Source: JAENVU01 sp963756815 (GTDB lineage: Bacteria; Actinomycetota; Acidimicrobiia; IMCC26256; JAENVU01). Taken from it: a DNA stretch of 64,000 bases. The notes below the pieces were generated by a model. The model saw only the letters and a list, made by a program, of their open reading frames with translations. It did not search any database and was not told the DNA's origin. Positions 1-8,543 of this stretch are shown here, in pieces; the first letter of the stretch is position 1, and every line of letters starts with the position of its first letter. The DNA is taken from contig CAVWPR010000045.1 in assembly GCA_963756815.1 (NCBI GenBank), forward strand, positions 106,998 to 170,997, read 5' to 3'. Made by a program: the position numbers and the translations under genes.

Positions 1-1036
1 TCGCAGGGACGCCGGCGCGCGAGAGGCGACGGGCGCGCTCCGGCGCGTCGAGGTCGTCGTACTCCGCCGACGTGCGGTTCACGGTCAACAGCGGTGACGT
101 CTCGGTGAGCCCGTAGATCTGCATGAACTCCCAGCCGAGCTCGTGCTCGACGCGCTCGATGATCCTCGACGGCGGCGGCGCGCCCGCCACCACCATCCGG
201 ACCGTCCCGCGTCCCGGGACGGCGACGCCGCGCTCGGCACGCGCGGTGGCGGCGTCGAGCACCGCGGCCACCACCGCCGGCGCGCCGGCGAGGAACGTGA
301 TCCCCTCGCGCTCGACGCGTTCGAGGATGTCCTCGCCGTCGATCTTGCGGATCACGACCTGGCGGGCACCCATCCCGGCGACCGCGAACGGCAGCCCCCA
401 TCCGTTGCAGTGGAACGTGGGGAGCGTGTGGAGGTACACGTCGCGATCGGTGACCCCCATGTGCCAACCGAACGTGACCGCGTTGAGCCACAGGTTGCGG
501 TGCGTCATCTGCACGCCCTTGGGACGCGCGGTCGTGCCGGACGTGTAGTTGATGGTCGCGGTGGCGGCCTCGTCCTCGGCCAGGAACCGTGGCGTGCCGG
601 ACCGCTCGAACAGCTCGGCGTCGGTCTGGGCGCCGAGCACGAACCGGTGCTCCACCGGGACGTCGCGCGTGAGCTCGTCGTACTCCGGATCCACCAACAG
701 CGCCGTCGAGCCGGAGTGCTCGACGATGTAGGCGATCTCGTCGCGGTTGAGCCGGAAATTGATCGGGACGAGCACGCGGCCGTGGGCCGGGATGCCGAAC
801 AGGGCGATCAGGAAGCGGCCGGCGTTCGGCGACAGGATCGCGATCCGGTCGCCGGCGTCGAGGCCGAGCTCGTCGAAGGCGACCGCGATCGACCGCGCCC
901 GGCGCCCGAGCTCGCCGTACGTGAACGAGCCCAACCCGCCGCCCGGGGGCGCCGGCTCGTCGACGACGGCAGTGCGGTCGGTGAACACGGACTCGGCCCG
1001 CTCGAGGAAGTCGAGAGTGGTCAGCGGCACGTGCAT
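1..1036 (-). CDS. Acyl-CoA synthetase (AMP-forming), 3' part outside window
   Basis: This gene would activate a fatty or other carboxylic acid to its CoA thioester through an acyl-adenylate. About 345 residues are visible and the C-terminal domain lies beyond the window edge. The P-loop-like signature TSGTTARPKG sits at about residues 165-174 and YGLTETSP near residue 318, both hallmarks of the ANL superfamily. The ATG start at 1036 follows a GGAGGG Shine-Dalgarno about 7 nt upstream, with a possible -10 (TACGCT) about 30 nt upstream. The next gene upstream, an amidohydrolase on the same strand, ends 46 bp away, so both may belong to one catabolic unit. The natural substrate cannot be told from sequence. 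Confidence 0.88.
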   Translation of the reverse strand, partial: MHVPLTTLDFLERAESVFTDRTAVVDEPAPPGGGLGSFTYGELGRRARSIAVAFDELGLDAGDRIAILSPNAGRFLIALFGIPAHGRVLVPINFRLNRDEIAYIVEHSGSTALLVDPEYDELTRDVPVEHRFVLGAQTDAELFERSGTPRFLAEDEAATATINYTSGTTARPKGVQMTHRNLWLNAVTFGWHMGVTDRDVYLHTLPTFHCNGWGLPFAVAGMGARQVVIRKIDGEDILERVEREGITFLAGAPAVVAAVLDAATARAERGVAVPGRGTVRMVVAGAPPPSRIIERVEHELGWEFMQIYGLTETSPLLTVNRTSAEYDDLDAPERARRLSRAGVPA

Positions 1037-1082
1037 GGGTGTCCCTCCGCGGTTCGGGGCGCGGAGCGTACGCGCCGGTCGT

Positions 1083-2232
1083 TCACGCCGCGAGCGCGCC
1101 GCCCATCAACGCGGCGAAGTTGCCCGAGTAGAAGCGATCCCGCTGGACGTCGTCGAGGCCGGTCATCGTCGCCTCGAACCGTCCGATGGGATCGCGTGTC
1201 CCCTCCGGGTGCGGGTAGTCCGAGCTGAAGCACAGGATGCCGTCGCCGACCTGCTCGGTGATCCATCCGACCGGTTCGCCGGGGAACGGCGTGACGAAGA
1301 TGCGGTCCCGCACGTACTCGCTCGGGTTGCATCGGGAGGTCGCGCAGCTGTGGCTCGTTGCGACCGAACGACGCCTGGGCGAGATCGAGGCGTCGCAACC
1401 AGGGGACGAGCCACATCGCGCCCTGCTCGATGCACCCGCCGCGCAACGTCGGGAACCGCTCGAGGATCCCGTCGAAGATCAGGCTCGCGAGGAACACCTC
1501 CGGCATCTGCGAGATGGCCATGTAGTCCTTCGCCCGGATGTTCTCGCCGCCGCCGAGGAAGTCGGTGACCGGCATGCCGTTGTCGTGGAACTCGCGCGGG
1601 ACGAGGCGCCCCGCGCCACCCACGTGCACGACGAAGGGCACGTCGCGCTCGGCGAGCGTGGCCCACGTCGGGTGGTGGTCCGGGTGGCTCGGCGCCGGCG
1701 CACGGCGCGCCGGCCTGCTCGGGAAGTGCACGGCCCGACACCCGAGGTCGAGCGCCTCGACCACGGCCTGGTGCACGAGCTCGGGCGGCCCCCACGGGAC
1801 GAAGGCGACCGCGAGCAGGCGCGCGTCCTGCGAGCAGAAGTCGGCCATCGCCCGGTTGTGCGCACGTGTGCCGCCGAACACGAGCTCGACGTCGTCACCC
1901 AGGTACTGCGTCGGCGCGAACGTCGAGAAGACGAGCTGCGCGTCGAAGCCGAGCCGATCGAGCACCTGCGAGCGTTCGGTCGCGTCGAACGCCCCCGCGG
2001 CGTGCCAGCCCTTGCGGCCGAGGAGGTCCGCGTCGTCGAGCCGCTCGTCCGGATCCTCACGCCGCCGCTGCGCGTCGGCCACGGCCGCCTCGGCCATCGC
2101 GCCGGCGCCACCCAACGCGAGTGGCCGGATCCGCGAGCGCACGTCGGGATCGGCGTACTCCTCGAGCCAGCCGGGGAGCTCCATCAGGTGGCTGTCGGCA
2201 TCGAAGTACCGGCGTCCGGTCGCGTAGGTCAT
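1083..2232 (-). CDS. Amidohydrolase-2 family metal-dependent hydrolase (frameshifted)
   Basis: A TIM-barrel hydrolase or decarboxylase of the amidohydrolase_2 (ACMSD-like) type, often found in aromatic or steroid catabolism. The N-terminus has FDADSHLMEL and the C-terminus FSSDYPHPEG, where the family's metal and substrate ligands lie. The ATG at 2232 opens a frame that is good until about position 1325. There the frame changes within a short C run (a GGG on the plus strand), and the C-terminal third continues in another frame to 1083. Removing one base would restore an uninterrupted protein of about 382 residues. The domain is complete on both sides, so this is more likely a sequencing indel than a pseudogene. 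Substrate unknown. Confidence 0.82.
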
Positions 2233-2294
2233 GGGAGCACCCCTCGTCCGACGGTGCGGTCGCTGCGCAGGGTATCCCCGCGTCCCGGGTCCGC

Positions 2295-3192
2295 TCAGCG
2301 GTCGAACATCGGATGGGCGGGACCGGTGCCGAGGTAGTCCTCGAGGCGCCCGATCTTGTAGCCCTCCGCCCGCGCGCGGCCGAGCACCAGCTGCAGGTTC
2401 TCCACCAGGTCGGGCCGGAAGTGCATCAGGAGGATGTCGCCGGGATGGAACTGCCCACCCACGATGTCGAGGCGACCGTCGTTGGTCGCGCCGCGCCAGA
2501 GGACGAGCGCCTTCATGCCGCAGCCGCCGGCAACCGCGCGCGTCGTCTCGTTCCACTCGCCGTACGGAGGTCGGAACAACGTCGGGCGCGTGCCGTAGAT
2601 CGTGGTGAGGTCGGGGATCTCGTCGCAGATCTGGTGGTGCTGGTCGCTCCATCCGAGCTGCTTGAGCTGCGGGTGGTCGATCGTGTGGGCCTGCACCGTC
2701 GCGCCGAGCGTCTGCATCTCCTTGAAGTACGTCGCGCCGTCACGTGCGGGCTCGCGGACGAGGAAGAGCGTCAGCGGGATGCGCTCGCGCCGGAGCAGCG
2801 TGAGGAGTGCCGGGTCGCGCACCAGACCGTCGTCGATCCCGAGGAAGATCACCTTGTCGGTCGTCGGCACGTGATCCAGCGCGGGCGTCGTCTCCGTGAG
2901 CGACACCGGCGCCGCGGGCGTGGGGGCGGCCATCGGTCCCGGTCGCAACGCGGGCGGGCCGGTCGTCGTGGTCGTCGTCGATGTGCTCGACGTGGTGGTG
3001 GACGTGCGTGGTGGACGAGCTGGTCGGCGCCGGCGCGGTGGTCGTCGACGTCGTCGATGCCGTGACGCGGGTGCCGAGGACCTCGGTCGAGCGGCGCGAC
3101 GCGGAAGCACTCGGCATCGCGTCCGCAGCGACGATCGCGGCGATCACGAGCACGGCGCAGACGAGCGCGATGCGGATCGGTTGTCGGTTCAT
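2295..3192 (-). CDS. Secreted polysaccharide deacetylase (NodB-like), frameshifted linker
   Basis: A NodB-fold carbohydrate esterase, probably acting on cell-wall or surface glycans outside the membrane. The ATG at 3192 starts a signal or anchor segment (IRIALVCAVLVIAAIVAADA). A long Ser/Thr-rich linker follows, and then the catalytic domain with LGIDDGLV in place of the usual TFDDGP, HTIDHPQL (zinc histidines) and RPPYGEWN. Within the low-complexity linker, near position 3005, the frame shifts by one base. The deacetylase domain is intact and in one frame from about 3000 to 2295. It is divergent from the PIG-L gene, with only 50 bp between the starts. Confidence 0.8.
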
Positions 3193-3242
3193 CGAGCGGT
3201 CCCGGACGGCAGCCCCGGAGTCTACGAAGCGGAGGGCTGCCG

Positions 3243-4037
3243 GTGACACTCGGACTGTGCCACGCTCCCGGCATGGCCGATGCCGTTCCGGACATGCGCC
3301 AGTGGGGCCTGCCCGACCCCGGGGAGCTCGACGCGGTGGTGATCGTCTCGCCCCATCTCGACGACGCCGTGCTCGGGTGCGGACGCCTGCTGGCGGCGGT
3401 GCCGAGGGCGACCGTGGTGACGGTGTACGCAGGTGCTCCTGCGACGTACCCGGATCCGATGACCCACTGGGACACCCAGGCGGGGTTCCGGCCGGGCGAC
3501 GACGTGCTGGCGGCTCGGCGTGACGAGGACGCCGCCGCACTGGAGCGGCTCGGGGCCACCCCGTACTGGCTCGACTTCGTGGAGCACCAGTACCTGCCGC
3601 GCTCGGAGTGGGTCGGGCCCGACGCGACCGTCGACCGGCTCGAGGCGGTGCTGCGCGAGCTGGCGCCCACGGCGGTGCTCATCCCGTTCGGGCTGGCGAA
3701 CCCCGACCACGGCGCCACCCACGACGCGGGCCTGCGGGTGCGCGAGCGGTTCCCCGATCCGTCGTGGCTCTGCTACGAGGACTCCGGCTACAAGCACATC
3801 CCCGGGATGCTCGCCTGGCGCGTCTCGCAGCTGTTCCGGCGCCGCATCTGGCCGACGCCGGTGGCGCTCGCGACCGACGGGCACGACGCCGACAAGCGCG
3901 CGGCCCTCGACTGCTACCGGTCGCAGCTGCTCGCGCTCGAGGCCGACTGGCAGCTCGGGCCGAAGCTCGTCGCCCCCGAGCAGGTCTGGCGGCTCGCGCC
4001 GCCCCCCGACGGTTGGGAGCGCCTCGCCGACGATTGA
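3243..4037 (+). CDS. PIG-L family N-acetylhexosamine deacetylase-like protein
   Basis: A zinc-dependent deacetylase of the PIG-L/LmbE family, whose members deacetylate GlcNAc-containing small molecules or conjugates (MshB and Mca in actinobacteria). The diagnostic PHLDDAVLGCG is near residues 36-46, and NPDHGATH supplies the later histidine. The length, 264 residues, is normal. The GTG at 3243 was chosen because GGAGGG lies 6 nt upstream; ATG codons at 3273 and 3294 are alternatives. It starts divergently from the polysaccharide deacetylase, so the two could share a control region. It is not clearly MshB or Mca, and its substrate is unknown. Confidence 0.85.
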   Translation: MTLGLCHAPGMADAVPDMRQWGLPDPGELDAVVIVSPHLDDAVLGCGRLLAAVPRATVVTVYAGAPATYPDPMTHWDTQAGFRPGDDVLAARRDEDAAALERLGATPYWLDFVEHQYLPRSEWVGPDATVDRLEAVLRELAPTAVLIPFGLANPDHGATHDAGLRVRERFPDPSWLCYEDSGYKHIPGMLAWRVSQLFRRRIWPTPVALATDGHDADKRAALDCYRSQLLALEADWQLGPKLVAPEQVWRLAPPPDGWERLADD

Positions 4038-4044
4038 CGGCAGC

Positions 4045-4091
4045 GTGACAGCGGACCGGGCCCCGCCTAGATTGCACGGACCGTGCAATCT
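4045..4091 (+). promoter_or_regulatory. Promoter with overlapping palindromic operator
   Basis: A -35-like GTGACA (4045-4050) and a -10 TAGATT (4068-4073) are separated by 17 bp. A perfect inverted repeat with arms AGATTGCACGG (4069-4079) and CCGTGCAATCT (4081-4091) overlaps the -10 and the predicted start of transcription at about 4080. This is the usual geometry for a repressor operator. The ATG of the secreted protein is at 4110 behind a GGGGGGAAG ribosome-binding site. The regulator is not encoded next to it. Confidence 0.62.
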
Positions 4092-4109
4092 TCTGTGGGG
4101 GGAAGTTCC

Positions 4110-5055
4110 ATGTCCGTGCGTTCCTCGGCTCGCCGGTTGCGCCGGCTCCTCCTCACCGTGCTCTCGGTGGCCGCCCTGGTCTCGGTGGCCGTCGCACTGC
4201 CCGCGTTCGCGCACGACACGAACTCGGGCACGAAGGGCTCGAAGTGCCAGGAGATGGAGGGCATGGACATGTGCGGCAACGGCGTGTACCGCGGCAAGAC
4301 CAAGGGGAAGGCCAAGCTCGCCGTGGGCACCATGCACACGATCGACGGTGCGCTCACCGGCGACTCGCCGTGCGAGAAGTCGGGTCCGCCCGGCGTCGGT
4401 CGGCCAGGTCGCCAAGGACTCCGAGGGCCACGATCATCGCGGCCCCCTGTACCAGTACCCCGTGACCCAGGCCGAGCGTGAGCAGCTGATCCAGGAGCAG
4501 ACGCAGGCGCGCGCCGTCGCCGAGAAGTACCCGACGGTCGCGTCGGCCGAGGCCGCCGGCTACCGGAAGTCGACGCCGTACGTGCCCTGCATCGGCGCGC
4601 ACTACACGAACGCGGCGCTCGTCGGGAGGTTCGACCCGGCCGCGCCGTCCGAGCTCCTCTTCGACGGCACGAACCCGGACTCGAAGATCGTCGGGCTGAG
4701 CTACCTCATCTTCAACCGCGGTGGCCCGCCGGCGGGCTTCGCCGGTCCGAACGACATGTGGCACCAGCACAACTCCAACGGCGGCCTCTGCCTCAACCGG
4801 CAGGGCGTCGTGGTCGGCAACGAGGCGACCACCAAGGCCGACTGCGCGGCGCGCGGCGGCGTGAAGGCGAGCCTGAGCGACATCTGGATGGTGCACGACT
4901 GGGTCGTCCCGGGCTGGGAGTGCGGCTGGGGCGTGTTCGCCGGTGAGTGCCCCGAGCTGGGTGGACGGGTCGGCGGCACCGCCTTCGACCAGCCCGACCC
5001 GAGGGCGTTCGCCAAAGCGACCGCCGCCAAGAAGAAGAAGAGCTCGTCCTCCTAG
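4110..5055 (+). CDS. Secreted His/Met-rich protein of unknown function (frameshifted)
   Basis: An exported protein of about 315 residues. The Sec signal peptide runs from the Arg-rich start through LLLTVLSVAALVSVAVALPAF to a cleavage point near AFA-HD. The mature N-terminus is rich in Met, Cys and His (KCQEMEGMDMCG, and EGHDHRG further on). The main domain has conserved-looking blocks YVPCIGAHY, GLSYLIFNRGG, NDMWHQHN and GGLCLN, and it ends in a Lys/Ser tail. The frame shifts once near 4388 (within a CCGCCC run), so the visible ORFs overlap rather than join. The ATG at 4110 has a GGGGGGAAG Shine-Dalgarno. I do not recognise a named family; metal binding is only suggested by composition. Confidence 0.72.
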
Positions 5056-5064
5056 CGCCCGACC

Positions 5065-5793
5065 TCAGCGCCAGAGCTCGCTGAGCGCGGCCGCGGCCTG
5101 CGGCGCGCGCTCCCAGCTCCACCAGTGCCCGCAGCCCTCGTAGACCACGAGCGACGCGTCGAGGCGCGTCGCCAGGCGCTCGGCGATCCGCCGGTCGCTG
5201 TAGGGGTCCTCGCCGCCGTGGAACACCACGGCCGGGCGCTCCGGCATGTCGTCGACCGCGCCCTGCCACTCCGCGCCGACGGTCACCGCCGAGCGGTAGA
5301 GGGCGAGGATGCAGCGCGCCATCTCTCCGTCGAACGCCTCGGCCTGCTCGACCGCGAGCTCGGGTGGGGCGCTGCCGGCGACGAGTCCCGCGGCGAGCTG
5401 CTCGGTCGGGAGCGCGAGCATCCCTTCCACGATCTGCTCGCCCACGTCGGGTGTCTGCCAGGCCTGCGCCATGGCGTGCCACGTGTACTCCACGTCGAGC
5501 GGACCGCTCCCGCACGCAAACGTGCGGATCAGGTCGGGCCGCACCGACGCCACCCGCTGGGCGAGGATCGCACCCCAGTCGTGCGCGACCAGATCGACGG
5601 GCTCACCGATCGCGACGAGCCGGTCCTCGAGCCACGCGGCGTACTCCTCCTTCGTGGCGGTCCAGCCCGGCGGCGCGAGGTTGCCGAAGCCCGGGAGCGC
5701 GACGACCTCGATGTCGGTGCCCGCCAGCTCGCGGCGCAGCGGGTCCCACATGCGGCCCGTGTCCGGCACACCGTGCACGAGGACGGCGGGCAT
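5065..5793 (-). CDS. Alpha/beta hydrolase
   Basis: A 242-residue cytoplasmic alpha/beta-hydrolase-fold enzyme. The opening LVHGVPDTGRMW is the oxyanion-hole strand. LVAHDWGAILAQ carries an Asp at the nucleophile elbow (H-D-W-G), as in haloalkane dehalogenases and epoxide hydrolases rather than serine esterases. GGEDPYSD and GCGHWWSWE supply the later acid and the catalytic His. The Asp nucleophile suggests epoxide or C-halogen hydrolysis, but the substrate is unknown. Its ATG overlaps the stop codon of the upstream gene by one base (TGATG), so the two are translationally coupled. Confidence 0.86.
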   Translation of the reverse strand: MPAVLVHGVPDTGRMWDPLRRELAGTDIEVVALPGFGNLAPPGWTATKEEYAAWLEDRLVAIGEPVDLVAHDWGAILAQRVASVRPDLIRTFACGSGPLDVEYTWHAMAQAWQTPDVGEQIVEGMLALPTEQLAAGLVAGSAPPELAVEQAEAFDGEMARCILALYRSAVTVGAEWQGAVDDMPERPAVVFHGGEDPYSDRRIAERLATRLDASLVVYEGCGHWWSWERAPQAAAALSELWR

Positions 5794-6506
5794 CAGAACA
5801 GCGGCGACCAGGGCGCGGTGCGCAGCAGGCGGCTCTCCCAGTCGTCCCGGACCCGGAGGGCATCGTGCATCCAGGTGCCCGGCGCCCGGTGCTCGGCCGG
5901 CACCTCGGAGGTGAGCAGGCCGAGGATCCCGGACGGTCGGGTGACCCGCTGCCACAGGATCACCTCGCGGCGGCGGGCGGCGGCGCCCCAGGCCGGGCAG
6001 AAGACGGCCTGGAGCTCGAGGAGCGACCGGCCGCCGTGGCGGCCCTCGGCGAGGCTCGGCGCGTAGTTGTCGCGCGCAGCCTCGAGGTAGTCCTCGAGCA
6101 TGCCGGCGTGCGGCCAGGCGGTGTCCTCCATGAAGAGGGTCTGGTCGTGCTCGCCGCCGTCGGCGGGGACGTGTTCGAAGTCGACGGACTGCAGCGGCGA
6201 CCACTCGGCCGGTGCGAGCATCTTCGCGGTCACGTCCCACCGCATCCCGTCGATCCGCGCCGCCCACGCGCGCAGGTCACCGAGCTGCACCCGGTGTGCG
6301 AGGCGCTCCCACGCCGCACCGTCGGTCACGCCGGTGATGGTGACGAAGTTGTACGCGCGTCCGGTGCCGTGGGCGAGGCGCATGAAGTACAGCAGGCGGG
6401 CGTCCGGGGCCGCAGCGAGCGATGGCATCCACTCGGAGCGGAACGCCTCCTCGAATGCCTCCTCGTGCTGACCCATGACGCGATGGATCTCGTGGACGAA
6501 GAGCAC
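5793..6506 (-). CDS. Conserved hypothetical protein, possible NIPSNAP/ABM-like dimeric barrel
   Basis: A soluble protein of 237 residues without a membrane segment or signal peptide. The first half (FVHEIHRVMGQHEEAFEEAF, then LLYFMRLAHGTGRAYNFV) resembles the ferredoxin-like alpha+beta barrels of the NIPSNAP or antibiotic-monooxygenase groups. The second half (from about VDFEHVPAD) could be a second copy. The family assignment is tentative. The GTG at 6506 has a TATCGT -10 hexamer six bases upstream (6513-6518), which predicts a leaderless transcript starting here. It is coupled to the downstream alpha/beta hydrolase and lies 34 bp after the selenoprotein gene. Confidence 0.7.
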   Translation of the reverse strand: MLFVHEIHRVMGQHEEAFEEAFRSEWMPSLAAAPDARLLYFMRLAHGTGRAYNFVTITGVTDGAAWERLAHRVQLGDLRAWAARIDGMRWDVTAKMLAPAEWSPLQSVDFEHVPADGGEHDQTLFMEDTAWPHAGMLEDYLEAARDNYAPSLAEGRHGGRSLLELQAVFCPAWGAAARRREVILWQRVTRPSGILGLLTSEVPAEHRAPGTWMHDALRVRDDWESRLLRTAPWSPLF

Positions 6507-6540
6507 GGCGGGACGATAGTGCTCGCCGAGCGCGCAGCGC

Positions 6541-7053
6541 TCAGGCCGTCACGGCGTCGAGGATCGCGTCGATCGCGTCGTCGGCGAGCGCCTGGAGCTC
6601 GGCGTCGGTGCGGTCCTGGATCGGATGCGGGACGAACACTGCGGCCGGATTCGCACCCAGGGCCCCCGACTGCGCGACCGCGGCGTCGACGAACTCCGTC
6701 GACGCGACGAACACGCCGACCACACCGGCGGCTTCGAGGTTCACGATGTCGTGCACACTGCACGACGTGCAGGAGCCTCAGTCGGCGAGGGCCTCGATCA
6801 CGACGTCACACGTCGTGGTGATCTCGTGGCGCAGGTCGATGGGCGCCGGCTTGGTGAAGGTGGGCTTGGCGAACCGCACCACCGTGTGCCCGCGTGACTC
6901 GAGCGTCGACGCGACGCGGTCGAGGAAGATGTCGCCGCGGGCCTTGGTGATGTCGAGCAGCCCGATCGTCAATCCGTCGAGTGACGCGGGCCGCGGCGCA
7001 CGTGGACGCGTGACCGGACTGCGCTCGCCCGTCGGGTCCAGCAGCGTCGTCAC
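6541..7053 (-). CDS. UGSC-family selenoprotein (in-frame UGA read as selenocysteine)
   Basis: The reading frame from the GTG at 7053 (GGAGG about 7 nt upstream) meets a TGA at 6780-6778 and continues in the same frame to 6541. The product is 170 residues with selenocysteine predicted at position 92. The context reads EALAD-U-GSCTSCSVHD, which matches the U-G-S-C motif of the UGSC (seleno)protein family; relatives carry Cys at that place. Cys95 and Cys98 lie close by, which suggests a redox centre. Eleven bases after the UGA comes a perfect 8-bp hairpin whose loop begins with G, as in bacterial SECIS elements. The start overlaps the stop of the thioredoxin-fusion gene (GTGA). The exact reaction is unknown. 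Whether the organism has selA, selB, selC and selD cannot be seen here. If the UGA is a true stop, this is instead a 91-residue fragment plus a short ORF at 6756-6541. Confidence 0.8.
6748..6766 (-). promoter_or_regulatory. Candidate bacterial SECIS element
   Basis: On the minus strand GTCGTGCA pairs perfectly with TGCACGAC around a GTG loop. The stem starts 11 nt after the UGA and the first loop base, G, is 20 nt downstream of it. Bacterial SECIS elements need a stem with G among the first loop bases roughly 16-37 nt after the UGA, so position and form fit. Function is inferred, not shown. Confidence 0.65.
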
Positions 7054-8480
7054 GTCCCGACCTCCCTCGTCACGGTTTCCGAGCCCATCTTCCCACTCGC
7101 CCAGCCGCCGATGATGCCCGAGAAGAGTCCCGCACCGCCGCCGGTGTGCGCGATGAGCAGGCCGCCGTCGCGGAACTTCGGCAGCGTGAGCTCGGCGAAG
7201 GCCTCGGGCACCCCCTCCTCGATGCCGTCGGCGCCGCGGACGAGCTCGGCACCGTCGAGCTGGAGCAGGGCGTCGAGCTCCTCGCGAAAGCGGGCCTTGC
7301 TCCACCCCGCCTCGGCGTACACGCGCAGGTGGTCGGGCGAGATCACGAGCATGGCGTCGAACGCGAGGGGCAGCTTCGGGTGCGCGGTGGTGCGCAGGCA
7401 ACGGGCGAACGTTCGGGTGAGGGACTCGGGCGTGCGGGACAGCTGATCGACCACGCCCCGGACCCCTTCTCCCGCGAACAGCGTGACGGTGCTCTGGTCG
7501 GCGCGATACCCGCGTTCGACGTGCATCGGCTCCCAGTGGGCGTCCTCGTGCTCGGCGAAGCAGCTGGTGAACTTGCCCGGCTGCCCGATGGTCGCCCGAT
7601 CGATCTCGCCGGGGCGACCACCGCCGACGTTGCGGACCACGAGCTGGAGTGCTCGCCCGATGGTCGCGTTGGCGCGGTTCCCGGGACCGAGCGCGTTGAT
7701 GCCGTTGTTCATGCCGATGGCGCGGCTCACCGGTCCGTTCACCACGACGACCGGTCCGCTGAACCACGTCGTCGCGAGCAGCCCGTGCATGTTGAACTCG
7801 TCGGTGCACGCGGCTTCGACGGCGGCGAGCACGACCGGCAGGTACTCGGGCCGACAGCCCGCCATCACCGCGTTGATCGCCACCTTCTCGACCGTGCACT
7901 CGACGAGGTCCGGTGGTGCGAGCACGACCACGTCGTCGGGAGCGCGCGTCGTGCCCGCGAGCATCCGCACCACCCGTTCGGGCGTGGGTGGCACGAGCGG
8001 GAGACCGTCGGACCACCCGCGCTCGTACATGGCCTCCGCGTCGTCCTCCTCCGAGCCGAGCACCACGCGGCGCGAGCGGAGGTGGCGCTCCTGCTGGCGC
8101 GTCGCGTGCGCCTGCGCGACCGCAGGTTCCTGGGTCCGCGAGCCGCATCCGGGCCGATGGTCGGGGAGATCGGGTCCGAGCGCGTCGACGCCTGTGAGCT
8201 CCTCCCACTGCGGCCGGCTCCACCCGACGATCCGCCCGGCCTCGGCGCCGTCGACGACCCGCACGAGGGTGGGGACCGTGTCGAGGTCGAGGGCGAAGCT
8301 GACGTCGAGATCGCGGTCGTCGATCGCGCCGCCCGTCGCCTCGGGGAAGGTCGGGTCGTCCTGCGAGTAGACCGCGACGGTCCCCGGGAAGCGGACCGTC
8401 AGGTCGGCGAGCACCGGAGCGACGAGGGCGCAGGTGGGACAGTCGCGCTTGACGATGGCGACGAGACCGTCCGGGAGCAT
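7050..8480 (-). CDS. Thioredoxin-like domain fused to a WSDGLP-containing domain, UGSC partner
   Basis: A 476-residue cytoplasmic protein. Residues 1-95 look like a thioredoxin fold, with KRDCPTCALV (Cys14, Cys17) as redox site and TVPT (Pro70) as the cis-proline loop. After a polar linker, residues 145-476 form a second domain starting with ERGWSDGLPLVPPTPERV and holding Cys195, Cys209, Cys225, Cys307 and Cys361, with a Gly-rich end (HTGGGAGLFSGIIGG). I do not know a biochemical role for the second domain. The stop overlaps the start of the UGSC selenoprotein (GTGA), so both are made together. The likely partnership is that the thioredoxin domain reduces or is oxidised by the Sec/Cys centre of its neighbour; this is inference. 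A weak -10 (CAACCT) sits six bases before the ATG. Confidence 0.78.
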   Translation of the reverse strand: MLPDGLVAIVKRDCPTCALVAPVLADLTVRFPGTVAVYSQDDPTFPEATGGAIDDRDLDVSFALDLDTVPTLVRVVDGAEAGRIVGWSRPQWEELTGVDALGPDLPDHRPGCGSRTQEPAVAQAHATRQQERHLRSRRVVLGSEEDDAEAMYERGWSDGLPLVPPTPERVVRMLAGTTRAPDDVVVLAPPDLVECTVEKVAINAVMAGCRPEYLPVVLAAVEAACTDEFNMHGLLATTWFSGPVVVVNGPVSRAIGMNNGINALGPGNRANATIGRALQLVVRNVGGGRPGEIDRATIGQPGKFTSCFAEHEDAHWEPMHVERGYRADQSTVTLFAGEGVRGVVDQLSRTPESLTRTFARCLRTTAHPKLPLAFDAMLVISPDHLRVYAEAGWSKARFREELDALLQLDGAELVRGADGIEEGVPEAFAELTLPKFRDGGLLIAHTGGGAGLFSGIIGGWASGKMGSETVTREVGT

Positions 8481-8543
8481 CGCCCCAGGTTGGCGATGGA
8501 GACGGTCGGCGTCAATGTCGGCGAGGAGGATCCCGAGCGCCGG

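Noticed and set aside
6541..6756. A stand-alone 71-residue gene from the GTG at 6756
   Set aside because: The conserved frame continues upstream through the UGA with the UGSC motif and no Shine-Dalgarno precedes this GTG, so it is better read as the C-terminal part of a selenoprotein.
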